DNA from: Microbulbifer variabilis
Lineage (GTDB): Bacteria > Pseudomonadota > Gammaproteobacteria > Pseudomonadales > Cellvibrionaceae
Reading direction: 5' to 3'
NCBI RefSeq assembly: GCF_020524905.1
Contig: NZ_JAIVKI010000005.1
Coordinates: 1 to 64,000 of the forward strand
Length of the DNA: 64,000 bases
Both the position numbers and the translations under genes were made by a program. Below are positions 28,954 through 39,357 of this stretch, piece by piece. Each line of letters begins with the position of its first letter. Position 1 is the stretch's first letter. Below the pieces are notes generated by a model. That model had not been told where the DNA came from. It did no database searches and saw only the letters and a program-made list of their open reading frames with translations.

Positions 28954-29154
28954 CCGTACATTCATTTCAATGCTTATTGGCAGTTTAATGAACCATTTCG
29001 ATCGTTAATAATCCAATTTCCACACGGTATTATCCTGCCAATTTGATAAGATGTCCTTTCTCAAGTACGCAGAAGACGTCACTTACTCACAGACTACTGC
29101 GGCTTACTAGCGGTATTACAAAGTTACCTCCGTCCAGGAGTTTAGAGGTTTAGT

Positions 29155-32145
29155 GTGCGAAAGCCCCGCATTCTTGTCACTACGTTTATAGCATGTGTAA
29201 TCACCTTATTGGTTGCTAGCTGGTGGAAAAAAGATATTGTTGCCTCACAGCTGATCAATCTGTTTGCTGATGAAATTGTTATTCAGAAACTATCCGGATT
29301 GAAGTTGAGTTTTAGGGAAGCCTCTATCGAGCAAGTCCGTCTTCAGTCCAGTCATGATAGCAATCTAGTCCTTAATAAGGTTCAGATCCTCAATCCTTTT
29401 CATATAGTTTTTGATCGGGATAATATTCAAGAGGTTGAACTATCTATTGCCGAACTGACCTATCAAAAAGTCAAAGAGACAACCTCTATCATAAATAACC
29501 CGTCGATAATTGATCCGAATGAGGAAAGTGCTTTAACTCTAGATAATATTATTCAAGGTATTACCAGATATATGCCTGGAGTGGTGTCCGTAGAAAAAAT
29601 CACACTTGGCCAGGAATTTAAAGCCGGCCCACTAAGGGTTACTCGAAGCAATACAGAGCTCTTTGTAGAGCTACCATATAATTCCACAGAAACAGGGCAG
29701 CTCAATGTCACTCTAATAGCTAATTTAACTTCAAATAGTATAACTGCTAAAGCACAAGTAGCATCTGATTTCTCTGAAGAAGCTTCTCAACTAAAGATAA
29801 ACATTTCAAGAGTTAACCTTGATCAGTGGGAATTTCACTCGACTGCGAATTCGAACTTAAAGTCTATTGATCCTATTCTAAGTTTTTCTGAGGCGTTGGC
29901 TGTATTCCCTTCGAATGGAATGAGCGCAAACGGAAAAATTTCCATTGATACCAAATCTATTATACCAAACAACTTCTTATCCATAGCAAACTATCAGGAC
30001 ACCCTAGTTAAAGTTGAAAGCAATGGACTAGAGTTAACCTTTCTCAGCGAATCTCTTAATAGCAAGATAAAGGCTCGTTTATCGGCTCAATCACCTATAG
30101 AACTCAAATTAAAAACTCTCAACCCAGTAAAATTTGAATCTGCTACTGGTTCCGGCTTTATTGAGCTCTCAACGGTTAAAGACGCAGTAACTAAAAGCCA
30201 TTTAGCAAGCTTAAGATTTAACTCTGCCAACCTCGTGGCCGATCCTAAGCTGCAGGTAACCGGCTCTGTTGATCTGTTTGCTGCAAAACCACTATTAGAA
30301 TCACAGCTTGTGAAGAAATACTTTCCCTCAGTAACATTTACTAATCTCAAGGGTGAGCTTAACTTCCAAAGTGAAGCTTTTTTGAATCTCACTGGCACTT
30401 CGTTCACCGAGCAAGACTGGCTTGAAAAAATTCACTTAACCTTATTACCCAACAGTAAATTACAGCTTGACACAGAAGTCACTGGGCTAAAGGAAGAGTC
30501 TCCCTTACTTTCGACCGGATTAGACCATAGTCAGGCTCAAATAGAGATCATGAAGGAGGTTTTACTTATCGGGGAGTCCTCAAAGTCTGATTCCTTTAAA
30601 TTAAAAGCCACCGAAGGGGCAATTGATGCTCAACTAAAAGCTAAAAACTCTCCTACTTCAATACACGCAAAGATTGAACAAATTCAATGCAGAATGGACG
30701 ATAATGTCGAATGCATTTTTGACTTAAAAGCTAAGTCACCTGAGTTTATCGACAAGCAGACCGATATTCGTTTAAGCGAAATAAATATAGATTCTAGAGT
30801 TCACTTCCTGACAAGTGCTAACACCCAGACTATAAAACTTGAGCAGGTGAAAGCATCATTCGATGAGATAAAGACTAAAGATTTCCACATTAGCCAAGGG
30901 GAAATTCAGTCCCCTAATGCCAACTGCAAATTTTCAAAAAATACTACAAGTTGCACCAGTGAGAAATGGAGTAACCAGTTTAATACTTTCACTAGCGAGT
31001 ATACGACTCTCTCTGGAAATCTCGATGTTAGCAACTTTAAGCTAGCATCCTCACTAGGAAACACAGAGTTCAGTGGCAACTTTGGCAGTAGTAGGCTTGA
31101 AATAGAATCACCTGAAAATTATGCCCTGCAGGCCTCTGTTATTGGGTCATTCTCTGTAAACGGAAATAAACTACAAGGGCAAAGCCAGCTAAAGGCCGGC
31201 ACCTTACAATTTAATTCGAGCTGGCAACATGATCTAGAGCGGGCTAATGGGAGAATTCGATTCTCTTTACCAAAAGTCAATTTTGATTCCAAAACGCCTC
31301 TCAGCAAGTCTGTCCGTGGTTTACCTGTAGATATTGTTTCTGGAAGCCTTACTGCCAATGGAACTCTATCCTGGCCCTCAAAGCCAAAGGATACTATTGA
31401 TATGACCCTTAACAAGGTTGCTGTGGTTTATGATGGTAGTTTTGCTACAGGGATTGACGGGAATATCCTGGTAGAAAACCATGGTGAGCATTGGCTTACA
31501 CCTGAGCCACAACCTTTGACAATACAATCCATCAACGCTGGTTTACCTTTAAGTAATGTGTCCTTTTCCCTGTTCTTGGACAGAGCTAAAGATCTTGCTT
31601 TGAAAGATTTTTCCGCAGAATTTCTCGAAGGAATGTTAAGCTCCAATGCACTATATTGGAATCTGGATAATAAAGAACGCAGCAGTATATTGTACGCAAA
31701 GGATGTATCTTTAGAGCAACTAGCTGAGGTAACCGAGTCTGAAAGTTTTAAGGCTAAAGGGCGCCTTAACTTGACCATTCCTGTCACTACTGGTCCCGGT
31801 GGGATTACTGTAAAAAATGGCCACCTGGAAGCAATCGAGCCTGGTGGTGAGCTTAGATATTACGGGGCATTCTCTCCGCAAATGCTCGCAAGTAACCCGC
31901 AACTTAAATTGATTTCCAACGCTCTTGAAGACTACGATTTCCGCACACTGGAGGGCAATCTGCAATATCCCCCTAGTGGAGACCTACAACTCAACCTAAA
32001 ACTTGTAGGGCGTAGTGAGTCGATGGACGCAGAGCGAGACCTGATTATTAATCTCAACCTTGAGAATAATATCCCTACGATGTTGCGCTCTTTGCAGGCC
32101 AGCCGCGACCTGACCACAGCCCTGGAAAAGCAACTGGACCAATAG
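29155..32145 (+). CDS. ydbH: YdbH-like AsmA-family intermembrane lipid transport protein
   Basis: A 996-residue protein with one N-terminal membrane helix (ILVTTFIACVITLLVASWW) and a long beta-rich periplasmic part, as in the AsmA-like TamB/YhdP/YdbH group. In E. coli these proteins redundantly carry phospholipids to the outer membrane. The C-terminal part (PVTTGPGGITVKNGHLEAIEPGGELRYYG, then DLQLNLKLVGRS) is the region that pairs with the lipoprotein YnbE. E. coli YdbH is about 120 residues shorter. The GTG start has GAGG 6 bases upstream. The next two genes are ynbE and ydbL, which confirms the assignment. Confidence 0.9.
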   Translation: MRKPRILVTTFIACVITLLVASWWKKDIVASQLINLFADEIVIQKLSGLKLSFREASIEQVRLQSSHDSNLVLNKVQILNPFHIVFDRDNIQEVELSIAELTYQKVKETTSIINNPSIIDPNEESALTLDNIIQGITRYMPGVVSVEKITLGQEFKAGPLRVTRSNTELFVELPYNSTETGQLNVTLIANLTSNSITAKAQVASDFSEEASQLKINISRVNLDQWEFHSTANSNLKSIDPILSFSEALAVFPSNGMSANGKISIDTKSIIPNNFLSIANYQDTLVKVESNGLELTFLSESLNSKIKARLSAQSPIELKLKTLNPVKFESATGSGFIELSTVKDAVTKSHLASLRFNSANLVADPKLQVTGSVDLFAAKPLLESQLVKKYFPSVTFTNLKGELNFQSEAFLNLTGTSFTEQDWLEKIHLTLLPNSKLQLDTEVTGLKEESPLLSTGLDHSQAQIEIMKEVLLIGESSKSDSFKLKATEGAIDAQLKAKNSPTSIHAKIEQIQCRMDDNVECIFDLKAKSPEFIDKQTDIRLSEINIDSRVHFLTSANTQTIKLEQVKASFDEIKTKDFHISQGEIQSPNANCKFSKNTTSCTSEKWSNQFNTFTSEYTTLSGNLDVSNFKLASSLGNTEFSGNFGSSRLEIESPENYALQASVIGSFSVNGNKLQGQSQLKAGTLQFNSSWQHDLERANGRIRFSLPKVNFDSKTPLSKSVRGLPVDIVSGSLTANGTLSWPSKPKDTIDMTLNKVAVVYDGSFATGIDGNILVENHGEHWLTPEPQPLTIQSINAGLPLSNVSFSLFLDRAKDLALKDFSAEFLEGMLSSNALYWNLDNKERSSILYAKDVSLEQLAEVTESESFKAKGRLNLTIPVTTGPGGITVKNGHLEAIEPGGELRYYGAFSPQMLASNPQLKLISNALEDYDFRTLEGNLQYPPSGDLQLNLKLVGRSESMDAERDLIINLNLENNIPTMLRSLQASRDLTTALEKQLDQ

Positions 32146-32338
32146 GTTAGTAGTAAAGTAGGCTTTCCCCATTCGAGGCAGAAAGGTCGGCTAATTCAGA
32201 GCTGGTTAAGGTAGGACCTATACAATAAGCAAATGTGGTCATTCCCGACACAGTTGGCGAACCTGGCCTGAATATTGACGTAACTGCTTAAGTAGCAACA
32301 AATATAAGGTGCCAAAGAGGTACCATAAGGAGTATCAG

Positions 32339-32533
32339 ATGAGGGCCAGCCGGCTGATTCCTATAGGACTGCTATACGTTATGGTTGCTGCAGGGTGTAC
32401 GCCCACTGTGGCAGTAAAGGCCCCTAGTGAGCCGATTACTGTTAACCTGAATGTTAAGATTGAGCATGAAATCCGAGTCAAAGTAGACAAAGATCTTGAA
32501 AACCTGTTTGACGACAAGGAAGGCATTTTCTGA
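32339..32533 (+). CDS. ynbE: YnbE-like outer-membrane lipoprotein
   Basis: A 64-residue lipoprotein. The signal ends VMVAAGC, with the lipidated Cys at residue 19. The short mature part, PSEPITVNLNVKIEHEIRVKVDKDLENLF, is amphipathic beta. YnbE stacks on the C-terminus of YdbH to finish the bridge between the membranes. The ATG at 32339 has AAGGAG at ideal distance; the frame upstream of it (to 32309) would spoil the signal peptide. Confidence 0.9.
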   Translation: MRASRLIPIGLLYVMVAAGCTPTVAVKAPSEPITVNLNVKIEHEIRVKVDKDLENLFDDKEGIF

Positions 32534-32544
32534 GGAGACACAAT

Positions 32545-32871
32545 ATGAGTATGTTTAAAAGAGCTCTATTATTGTTGGGCTTGATAGTGGCGTTACCCGC
32601 AATGGCGATCTCCCTGGATGAGGCCAAAAAGCAAGGGCTGGTGGGTGAAGCAAATAGCGGCTACATCGCCATCGTAGACGCCAGTTCACCCGAGCTTGAG
32701 AAGCTGGTAAAAAAGGTCAATGCTGAGCGCAAGCAGGCATATACCGAAATCGCCAAAAGCAACAATGTGGATATTGCCCAGGTCGCGGCACGTGCTGCAG
32801 AGAAACTAGAGGCTCGTTTGTCCCGAGGTGAGTACTATCAGGATAATCTTGGTCGCTGGGTAAGAAAATAA
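32545..32871 (+). CDS. ydbL: YdbL (DUF1318) periplasmic chaperone-like protein
   Basis: A 108-residue exported protein with a signal peptide cut after LPAMA (about residue 21). The DUF1318 body reads ISLDEAKKQGLVGEANSGYIAIV, a helical middle, and the C-terminal GEYYQDNLGRWVRK. In E. coli YdbL keeps YnbE from over-stacking on YdbH. It starts 12 bases after ynbE. Confidence 0.93.
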   Translation: MSMFKRALLLLGLIVALPAMAISLDEAKKQGLVGEANSGYIAIVDASSPELEKLVKKVNAERKQAYTEIAKSNNVDIAQVAARAAEKLEARLSRGEYYQDNLGRWVRK

Positions 32872-32929
32872 GCTGGACCAGAGGAAATTGTAACTCTAAC
32901 AAATTACATGACTCTACCAAGCTGTCCCA

Positions 32930-32965
32930 GGAAACCCCATAGAACACGCCGTTCATGGGGTTTCC
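32930..32965. terminator. Hairpin between ydbL and rpoS
   Basis: GGAAACCCCAT (32930-32940) and ATGGGGTTTCC (32955-32965) form an 11-base stem around 14 bases. The T-run is short. It serves two convergent operons. Confidence 0.65.
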
Positions 32966-32982
32966 TTATCTAGGGGCCAACT

Positions 32983-34035
32983 TTAAAGATTTCCAAACAG
33001 GGATTGCCCATCAAGTCCCTGCTTTTCCATAACTTCCCTTAATCGCTTGAGTGCATCTACTTGGATTTGACGAACCCTTTCACGAGTAAGGCCAATTTCA
33101 CGCCCAACTTCTTCCAGAGTGCTCGCTTCAAAACCACGCAACCCAAATCGCCTGGAAACAACTTCACACTGCTTGTCTGGAAGCTCACCAAGCCAACGGT
33201 TAATGCTGTCGAAAAGATCGCTATCCTGAAGAAGCTCTGCGGGATCAGACTCCTGCTGGTCAGGAATGGTATCAACCAATGTCTTTTCTGAAGAGGGACC
33301 TATAGGGGTATCAACGGAAGTGACCCTTTCGTTGAGCCCTAACATCCGCTCAACATCCTCTACAGGTTTCTCCAGCAAGTTAGCAATCTCTTCTGCGGAT
33401 GGCTCATGATCCAGCTTCTGCGCAAGCTCACGAGATGCTCGAAGGTACACATTTAACTCTTTTACTACGTGAATTGGCAGGCGAATAGTACGAGTCTGAT
33501 TCATAATGGCTCGTTCTATTGTCTGACGTATCCACCAAGTAGCGTAAGTAGAAAAGCGGAAACCTCGCTCTGGATCGAACTTCTCAACAGCGCGAATTAA
33601 CCCCAAGTTGCCCTCCTCAATCAGGTCCAGCAAGGCAAGGCCACGACTGACATAGCGACGAGCGATTTTTACAACAAGGCGTAGATTACTCTCAATCATA
33701 CGCTTTCTTGCCGCAGCATCACCACGCAAAGCCTTGCGAGCGTAATAGACCTCTTCTTCAGCGGTCAGTAGGGGGGAAAAGCCAATTTCATTTAGATAGA
33801 GTTGGGTGGCGTCCAGGTTCTTCTGCAAATGGCTATCGCCATCCAACCTGCTAACCCTACTCTTCTCAGTGGGGGAGGATACGGAGTTATTTTTTGCCGT
33901 GTTTCTCCGCGTACGGCCACTACCTTTTCCTTCTTTGGGATTTAGTTTCTGCTCATCATTCTCAACCGCCAACTCAGGAGGAAAGTCTTCTGCCTGGCCA
34001 GCCGCCAAGGACTGGTCTTGCCGTTGTGCTTCCAT
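32983..34035 (-). CDS. rpoS: RNA polymerase sigma factor RpoS (sigma-38)
   Basis: The stationary-phase and general-stress sigma factor. The 350 residues comprise a variable acidic N-terminus (1-72), region 1.2 ([26 protein letters not shown]), region 2 ([55 protein letters not shown]), region 3 and the region 4 helix-turn-helix ([24 protein letters not shown]). The N-terminus is longer than in E. coli (330 residues), and other starts are possible. The position behind nlpD is the ancestral one; in relatives the rpoS promoter lies inside nlpD. Confidence 0.97.
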   Translation of the reverse strand: MEAQRQDQSLAAGQAEDFPPELAVENDEQKLNPKEGKGSGRTRRNTAKNNSVSSPTEKSRVSRLDGDSHLQKNLDATQLYLNEIGFSPLLTAEEEVYYARKALRGDAAARKRMIESNLRLVVKIARRYVSRGLALLDLIEEGNLGLIRAVEKFDPERGFRFSTYATWWIRQTIERAIMNQTRTIRLPIHVVKELNVYLRASRELAQKLDHEPSAEEIANLLEKPVEDVERMLGLNERVTSVDTPIGPSSEKTLVDTIPDQQESDPAELLQDSDLFDSINRWLGELPDKQCEVVSRRFGLRGFEASTLEEVGREIGLTRERVRQIQVDALKRLREVMEKQGLDGQSLFGNL

Positions 34036-34237
34036 TTCCCCTGCTCCTTGTACTTTGCCAATATCAACCGCATAGCATGAGCTCAGAATCGGTCAAAAAT
34101 ACAACCAACAATGTGCACATGTGCGACAGCCACTGAATCGGCTTGACCCTTTGGTCGCCACGATTACGGTGACTACCCCAAGTGGTATTAGTTAAAAGTC
34201 CATTTTTATTTGCAGAGCTTTAGAGCACCCTCCCGAC

Positions 34238-35083
34238 TCACGGTAGATACGTAAGAGGGTCCACTGGCTGACCGTTTTTTCGTATTTCAAAGTGGAGCTT
34301 GTCGCGGTCGGTACCACTCGAACCCAGTTCCGCTATCCGTTGTCCAGCTTTGACCTTACTACCCTCTTTCACCAGTAACCGGTGATTGTGAGCATAAGCA
34401 CTGAGGTATACCTCACTGTGCTTAACGATCAGCAGTTTTCCATACCCTCTCAACGCGCTACCAGCGTAGATAACGGTGCCATCAGCTGCTGCCGATACAG
34501 ATTCTCCCTTTTCACCGGCGATATCAACACCCTTCCTCAAGGGATCTCCAGGGCGGAACTTACTAATGACTTGCCCACTGGCAGGCCAGCGCCAATGAAT
34601 AGCCCCCGCGTGCTTAGTACTGGGCCGCTGGCGCGTAAAACTTTCCGTTAAAGATTTTTTAGTCTTGGCGGGAATAACTTTCTTTGTGGCTGCCTGTTTA
34701 ACCACTGATTTTTTAGTGATCACAGAAGGTTTTGATGCAGTTTGGAGCGGTACGTCTCCACTAAGTTTCAAACGTTGACCGGGATAGATACTGTAAGGGT
34801 GTTTAATACCATTAATAGCCGCCAACTGCCGGAAGTCTTTACCGTAACGCCAGGCAATGGAATACAGGGTATCCCCGCGGCTCACAGTATGATGGTTGAG
34901 GCGGATACTAGGAGGCTGTTTTAGGGAACTGCTGGGTGCCCTGTGGCCGGCACAGGAAACCAGGGCCAGGAGCACTATAGCGACGCCTAATATTTTTAAC
35001 GGCAAAGTTAAAAAATGACCAATATTAGGGTTATTGTTCCGCCAAAAAAGGCCCTTAACATGTCGTAAAAGATGACATTCCAT
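34238..35083 (-). CDS. nlpD: NlpD-type amidase activator lipoprotein
   Basis: A 281-residue outer-membrane lipoprotein. A membrane signal ends LALVSC, with the lipidated Cys near residue 44, so the first 20-25 residues may be over-extended. A LysM domain follows (HTVSRGDTLYSIAWRYGKDFRQLAAINGI), then a Lys-rich linker and a LytM/M23 domain (about 165-281). The LytM zinc ligands are lost: GVDIAG replaces H-x-G-x-D, and LHFEIR keeps only one His of H-x-H. That is the state of amidase activators such as E. coli NlpD and EnvC, which switch on septal amidases. Confidence 0.94.
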   Translation of the reverse strand: MECHLLRHVKGLFWRNNNPNIGHFLTLPLKILGVAIVLLALVSCAGHRAPSSSLKQPPSIRLNHHTVSRGDTLYSIAWRYGKDFRQLAAINGIKHPYSIYPGQRLKLSGDVPLQTASKPSVITKKSVVKQAATKKVIPAKTKKSLTESFTRQRPSTKHAGAIHWRWPASGQVISKFRPGDPLRKGVDIAGEKGESVSAAADGTVIYAGSALRGYGKLLIVKHSEVYLSAYAHNHRLLVKEGSKVKAGQRIAELGSSGTDRDKLHFEIRKNGQPVDPLTYLP

Positions 35084-35196
35084 TATTCTCTTTTTACATC
35101 AGATCACGGCATTTATGGAAAAAGTGTCTAAAGAAAAGCTCTAAAAATCTCTGAAAAAGCTTCATAAAAAGCTGCCATACCGAGATATTCCAGATC

Positions 35197-36159
35197 TTAT
35201 TGCGGCGTGGCGTAGGATTTTCCTCGTTGCCCCCCGCCAAAATAGTCCACCGCAAGAACCAGTATTGCTGCTGCCAGGGCCGCAATAACTGCCGGCCCCA
35301 GACTCGCATTTTCACCAGTTTGGGCCATGAAGTTCGACGGAGACGTATTAGCGAGCAGAGGCGTGAGCTTACTGGAAACTGGTTCAGCGCCATCCATTGG
35401 GAGCTTCCAAGGCCAAATTATTTTTAGACTACCCAGTAAAATTCCGGCAAGAAAAGCCAACGTTCTTGCAGCATATTTATGCATCAACCAGGAAAGTAAT
35501 CGGCTAAAGAGCATAAGTCCCAAAGCTGCTCCAGCAGCGAAATATAATAAATTCGATATTTGCAGCTCATGCACTGCAGTAAGCACCTTAGGGTAGATCC
35601 CAATCATGAGCAGGATAAAGGCGCCTGAAATTCCGGGTAATGCCATCGCACAAATAGCCAGTGCCCCTGAAAAAAATAATGTGAGCGGAGTCGCTGGGAT
35701 ATCTCCGGGACGAAGTTCACTGACAGCAACTGCCAGCGCAATCCCCAACAAAAGAAAGACAACCGTCGAAAGAGACCACTTGGGAATATTGCGAAGGATC
35801 GGGAAGGTAGAAGCCAACACCAGGCCGAAGAAGAAAGACCAAACCAGAATAGGATATTGCTCCAATAGGCTGCTAATTATCCTTGCCAGACTGAAAATAC
35901 TGATCAACACCCCTAAAAACAAGGATAACAGGAAGCTGCCATTAATATGCTTCCAAGTTGCCGACAGCCCTTCCTCCCGCAGTATTGTGATACAGTGGGG
36001 ACCTATCCGGCTCAAAGAGTCGAGTAACTCCTGGTAGATACCAGTAATAAAAGCAATGGTACCCCCGGAAACCCCCGGAACCACATCTGCTGCGCCCATC
36101 CCCATTCCACGCAGTACTACGCCCGGGTAACGGCTTTTGAATAACTCACTAAATTTCAT
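35197..36159 (-). CDS. DUF368 membrane protein, probable undecaprenyl-phosphate transporter
   Basis: A 320-residue polytopic membrane protein. The family motif GMGMGAADVVPGVSGGTIAFITGIY sits at about residues 17-41, and ALPGISGAFILLMIGIY repeats it in the second half. DUF368 proteins (PopT) have been shown to recycle undecaprenyl phosphate across the membrane for wall synthesis. The gene overlaps pcm by 4 bases (ATGA), so the two are translated together. Its place between pcm and nlpD is unusual. Confidence 0.9.
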   Translation of the reverse strand: MKFSELFKSRYPGVVLRGMGMGAADVVPGVSGGTIAFITGIYQELLDSLSRIGPHCITILREEGLSATWKHINGSFLLSLFLGVLISIFSLARIISSLLEQYPILVWSFFFGLVLASTFPILRNIPKWSLSTVVFLLLGIALAVAVSELRPGDIPATPLTLFFSGALAICAMALPGISGAFILLMIGIYPKVLTAVHELQISNLLYFAAGAALGLMLFSRLLSWLMHKYAARTLAFLAGILLGSLKIIWPWKLPMDGAEPVSSKLTPLLANTSPSNFMAQTGENASLGPAVIAALAAAILVLAVDYFGGGQRGKSYATPQ

Positions 36160-36827
36160 CGAACAATACCACTTAGCAGCGGTACAAAACGCACTGCTTC
36201 TAGCTTTTCCACATCGAATTGATCAGTATCCTGGCGCCGGGAGATCATCATCAGGTGCTGCTGCTCCGACCCCACCGGAATAACCAAGACACCGTTGGGG
36301 CCTAACTGCTGTTTCAGTTCATCGGGGATTGTCGAAGGAGCCGCTGCTGCCAGGATTGCATCGTAGGGGCCTTTTTCCGGCCAACCAAAACCACCACTAC
36401 TGAGATTGTATTCAATATTCTGGTATCCCAGCTCGGTCAGGCGCTGTCGGGCCTTATCCAATAGCGGTTCGACACGCTCGACAGAAAAAAGTTGTTCAAC
36501 CAGTCGAGAGAGTATGGCGGTTTGATAGCCGGAACCAGTGCCTACCTCCAAAACCCGGTGCAGGGACTTGGCTCTACTCAGTAGCAATTCCGTCATACGG
36601 GCAACGATATAGGGTTGGGATATCGTCTGACCATAACCTATTGGCAGGGCGGTATCCTCATAGGCGCGGATCGCCAGGGCTTCATCCAGAAACAAATGCC
36701 TTGGGGTTGAAGCCATTACCTCGAGGACTTCTTCATTGCTAATACCCTCATCCCGCAATCGCTGGATCAAGCGATTACGGGTGCGCTGGGAGGTCATTCC
36801 CAAGCCTTCGTGTCTCAAGCGGTCCAT
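36156..36827 (-). CDS. pcm: Protein-L-isoaspartate O-methyltransferase
   Basis: Pcm methylates isoaspartyl residues to start their repair. The SAM-binding motif is VLEVGTGSGYQTAIL, and the family-specific LPIGYGQTISQPYIVARMTELLL precedes it. The protein has 223 residues; Met 11 (MTSQRTRNRLIQRL) matches relatives and may be the true start. surE, which usually lies directly upstream, is absent; truD is the upstream neighbour, about 50 bases away. Confidence 0.96.
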   Translation of the reverse strand: MDRLRHEGLGMTSQRTRNRLIQRLRDEGISNEEVLEVMASTPRHLFLDEALAIRAYEDTALPIGYGQTISQPYIVARMTELLLSRAKSLHRVLEVGTGSGYQTAILSRLVEQLFSVERVEPLLDKARQRLTELGYQNIEYNLSSGGFGWPEKGPYDAILAAAAPSTIPDELKQQLGPNGVLVIPVGSEQQHLMMISRRQDTDQFDVEKLEAVRFVPLLSGIVR

Positions 36828-36879
36828 AAGCTGTTTAATTCCATCCCCTGTATAACTCTCTCGCTTTCAGCCACAAATT

Positions 36880-37842
36880 TTATGTGTCCGAGTTCACATT
36901 GACCAGCTGTGCCACCTCCCTGAGTAGGGCTGTTGCAAATGCGCCGGGCGGTAAAGCAAACTCCAAAAGGAGGTCGTCAGACTGCCACTCAAAACGAAAG
37001 GCCTCCGGGCGGAGAATCAGAGGTCTGCGCTCCTGCTTGAGCCCGCAATGCTCCAGCCAGTTACACCAAGCCTGCCATTTCTCTAATACTCGCTGCTCTA
37101 TTTCGCCTTGAGGACCCAAGGCGAGGTTCCTGCCGCGCCCCCACAGAGGGCCACTTGACTCACTTTGCGGTTCACCCTCAAGGCTTTGCTGCCAGTTATC
37201 GATAGTAACTCTCTCAGCCAATATCTGATTAAACAGCCAGCTGCGTGCAGCCGACATCGCGAAGGCCTTTTCACTCTTGCGGCAACGCCCCTCTTCTTCT
37301 GCCAGATTACGTACCAAATCCAGGTTGCCGCCATTAATACCGAAGCGCTGCTCACCAAAATAATTTGGCACTCCACCGCCAATTTGCTCAAGTACCTTTT
37401 CCGCAGCCGTCCGATCTCCGCAGACGTTGCGAAGACGAATTTTAAACCGATTACCAGCATGCTCACCGCGACGCAGCTTACGGGCACCCCTGAAAAACTG
37501 CAGAAGTGAAACCTCATCACTATTGATCTGTGACCAGTCCACCTCTGGCTTCTGTCCGAGCCAAACACTAAACCACTGCGTGGTTACTGCATGCCGATCC
37601 TTTAGCCCAAAGTAGCTCACATCCAGAGGACGTACTCCGGCGAGTTTAGCCAGTTGCTTTGCCACCCAGGCAGTGTTGGCACCCCGCTTCTTGATATGCA
37701 GGTAGACATGCTCGCCATCCTCTGATGGCTCGGGAAATGCCAGCTCATCGACAACAAAATCTTCCGCAACCGTACGGAAATCAGCGGAGATTGCCGCCCC
37801 ACCCAAAGCGCGGGGCCAATTCAGATTCCAAACCTCAGACAT
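36880..37842 (-). CDS. truD: tRNA pseudouridine(13) synthase TruD
   Basis: TruD makes pseudouridine 13 in tRNA-Glu. The catalytic motif [17 protein letters not shown], the N-terminal DFVVDELAF and [11 protein letters not shown] are family hallmarks, as is [11 protein letters not shown] chose the ATG at 37842, 320 residues; a TTG 12 bases upstream is also in frame. It overlaps ispF by 8 bases. Confidence 0.95.
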   Translation of the reverse strand: MSEVWNLNWPRALGGAAISADFRTVAEDFVVDELAFPEPSEDGEHVYLHIKKRGANTAWVAKQLAKLAGVRPLDVSYFGLKDRHAVTTQWFSVWLGQKPEVDWSQINSDEVSLLQFFRGARKLRRGEHAGNRFKIRLRNVCGDRTAAEKVLEQIGGGVPNYFGEQRFGINGGNLDLVRNLAEEEGRCRKSEKAFAMSAARSWLFNQILAERVTIDNWQQSLEGEPQSESSGPLWGRGRNLALGPQGEIEQRVLEKWQAWCNWLEHCGLKQERRPLILRPEAFRFEWQSDDLLLEFALPPGAFATALLREVAQLVNVNSDT

Positions 37843-38320
37843 CACTTCGCTCAATTAACACAACGGCCTGAGCCGCAATTCCTTCGCCCCGACCGGTAAA
37901 ACCAAGTTTCTCCGTAGTCGTTGCTTTCACACTGATATCAGCGACATCCACGCCACAGTCCGCGGCAATGTTGTCACGCATGGCTTCGATATGAGGAGCC
38001 ATCTTGGGTGCCTGGGCAACCAGTGTGGTATCCGCGTTCACCAGGCGATATCCCTTTTCTCTAAGAAGGGCCATAACATGCTGCAAAAGGATACGGCTAT
38101 CAGCACCACTATAGCGCTCATCCGTATCGGGAAAATGATGACCGATATCACCGAGGGCCAAAGTACCAAGGAGTGCATCGCACAAGGCATGTAGCAACAC
38201 GTCCCCATCAGAATGGGCCTTTAAACCAAAGCTATGGGGGATTTTTACTCCACCAAGCACAACATGATCACCAGGGCCAAACGCATGGACGTCAAAGCCC
38301 TGGCCAACTCGAAAACTCAC
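37835..38320 (-). CDS. ispF: 2-C-methyl-D-erythritol 2,4-cyclodiphosphate synthase
   Basis: The fifth step of the MEP isoprenoid pathway. Zinc ligands D10 and H12 lie in GQGFDVHAF and the third His in [16 protein letters not shown]. The C-terminal [22 protein letters not shown] is typical. 161 residues. Its start overlaps the ispD stop (TGATG). Confidence 0.97.
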   Translation of the reverse strand: MSFRVGQGFDVHAFGPGDHVVLGGVKIPHSFGLKAHSDGDVLLHALCDALLGTLALGDIGHHFPDTDERYSGADSRILLQHVMALLREKGYRLVNADTTLVAQAPKMAPHIEAMRDNIAADCGVDVADISVKATTTEKLGFTGRGEGIAAQAVVLIERSDV

Positions 38321-39039
38321 TATCGATGATCCTCTGTGGGAGCGTAGCGCAGGCGTAAAATGGTCTCTGCCACTACAATATCGGTGGGATGGGTCACTTT
38401 GATATTGTCGCTCCGCCCTTCAACAAGTTGGGGAGAGTGACCAAAAATTTCCAGGGCACTGGCTTCGTCGGTAACAGCTTCATCTTGCTGTAAGGCCTGG
38501 CTAAGACAGGAGCGCAGTAGCTCAAGAGGGGCTCGCTGGGGGGTCTGCGCAAGCCAGACCTGTTTGCGATCCAGGGTTTGCTCAACACATTGAATGCCGC
38601 CTATCTCACGGCTTCGCTTGACTGTATCGCTGGCGGGACGCGCCAACAGTGCAGTCTGTGCAACCTGGCTATCCAACAGTGCATGAATGTCTTCCAATGC
38701 AACACATGGCCTCGCGGCATCGTGTACCAGCACTGGGGTATCTGCCTGCTCCCGTTGGGCGAGAAACTCCAAGGCCGAGAGGACAGAATCTGCCCGCTCA
38801 ACACCACCAATCACGGTATGTATTAGCGGGTGTGAAGCTTCTTTCAGGTGTGGAAAAAATGCATCATCTTTTGATAAGGCCACAACAACACCAGCGAGCC
38901 CCGGCCAGGTTAAAATATTTCGCAGGGTGAGGGACAACAAGGGGCGCCCCAATAATGGTAAATACTGTTTGGGACGGTCTGCCCCCATGCGTTTACCAAT
39001 GCCTGCAGCGGGTACAATCACCCAATAATCTGTAATCAC
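38320..39039 (-). CDS. ispD: 2-C-methyl-D-erythritol 4-phosphate cytidylyltransferase
   Basis: The third step of the MEP pathway, using CTP. The nucleotide motif is [21 protein letters not shown], followed by [11 protein letters not shown] and [12 protein letters not shown]. 239 residues. It overlaps ftsB by 4 bases (ATGA). Confidence 0.97.
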   Translation of the reverse strand: MITDYWVIVPAAGIGKRMGADRPKQYLPLLGRPLLSLTLRNILTWPGLAGVVVALSKDDAFFPHLKEASHPLIHTVIGGVERADSVLSALEFLAQREQADTPVLVHDAARPCVALEDIHALLDSQVAQTALLARPASDTVKRSREIGGIQCVEQTLDRKQVWLAQTPQRAPLELLRSCLSQALQQDEAVTDEASALEIFGHSPQLVEGRSDNIKVTHPTDIVVAETILRLRYAPTEDHR

Positions 39040-39323
39040 TTTTTAGCCTCTTCCGAATCCAGGAAGATAAACAGGGTTTCCCCTTCTTTAATCAACCCCA
39101 GATCATAGCGTGCCTTGGCTTCGACACCATCAGTGCCCTCTTTCAGGCTTCGCACTTCCCTCAACAACTGGCGGTTTTCCCGCGCCAAAGCTGCATTTTT
39201 TTCCTGTTGTTGAGCGAGTTGTCGTTTGAGACGGGTAACTTCGGCAAGACTGCCATCACCGACCCAGAGACGATACTGAGTGGCAAGCAGAATAAAGGTA
39301 AGAATTCCCAGCAGCCATTTCAT
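39036..39323 (-). CDS. ftsB: Cell-division protein FtsB
   Basis: A 95-residue single-pass membrane protein of the FtsQLB divisome complex. Residues 1-20 form the membrane helix; about 28-62 form a coiled coil (VTRLKRQLAQQQEKNAALARENRQLLREV). The C-terminal ARYDLGLIKEGETLFIFL is the conserved FtsQ-binding part. Its place between eno and ispD is the usual one. Confidence 0.95.
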   Translation of the reverse strand: MKWLLGILTFILLATQYRLWVGDGSLAEVTRLKRQLAQQQEKNAALARENRQLLREVRSLKEGTDGVEAKARYDLGLIKEGETLFIFLDSEEAKK

Positions 39324-39357
39324 ACGAGATTACGATATTTCGCTTGTTCGTATTAGA

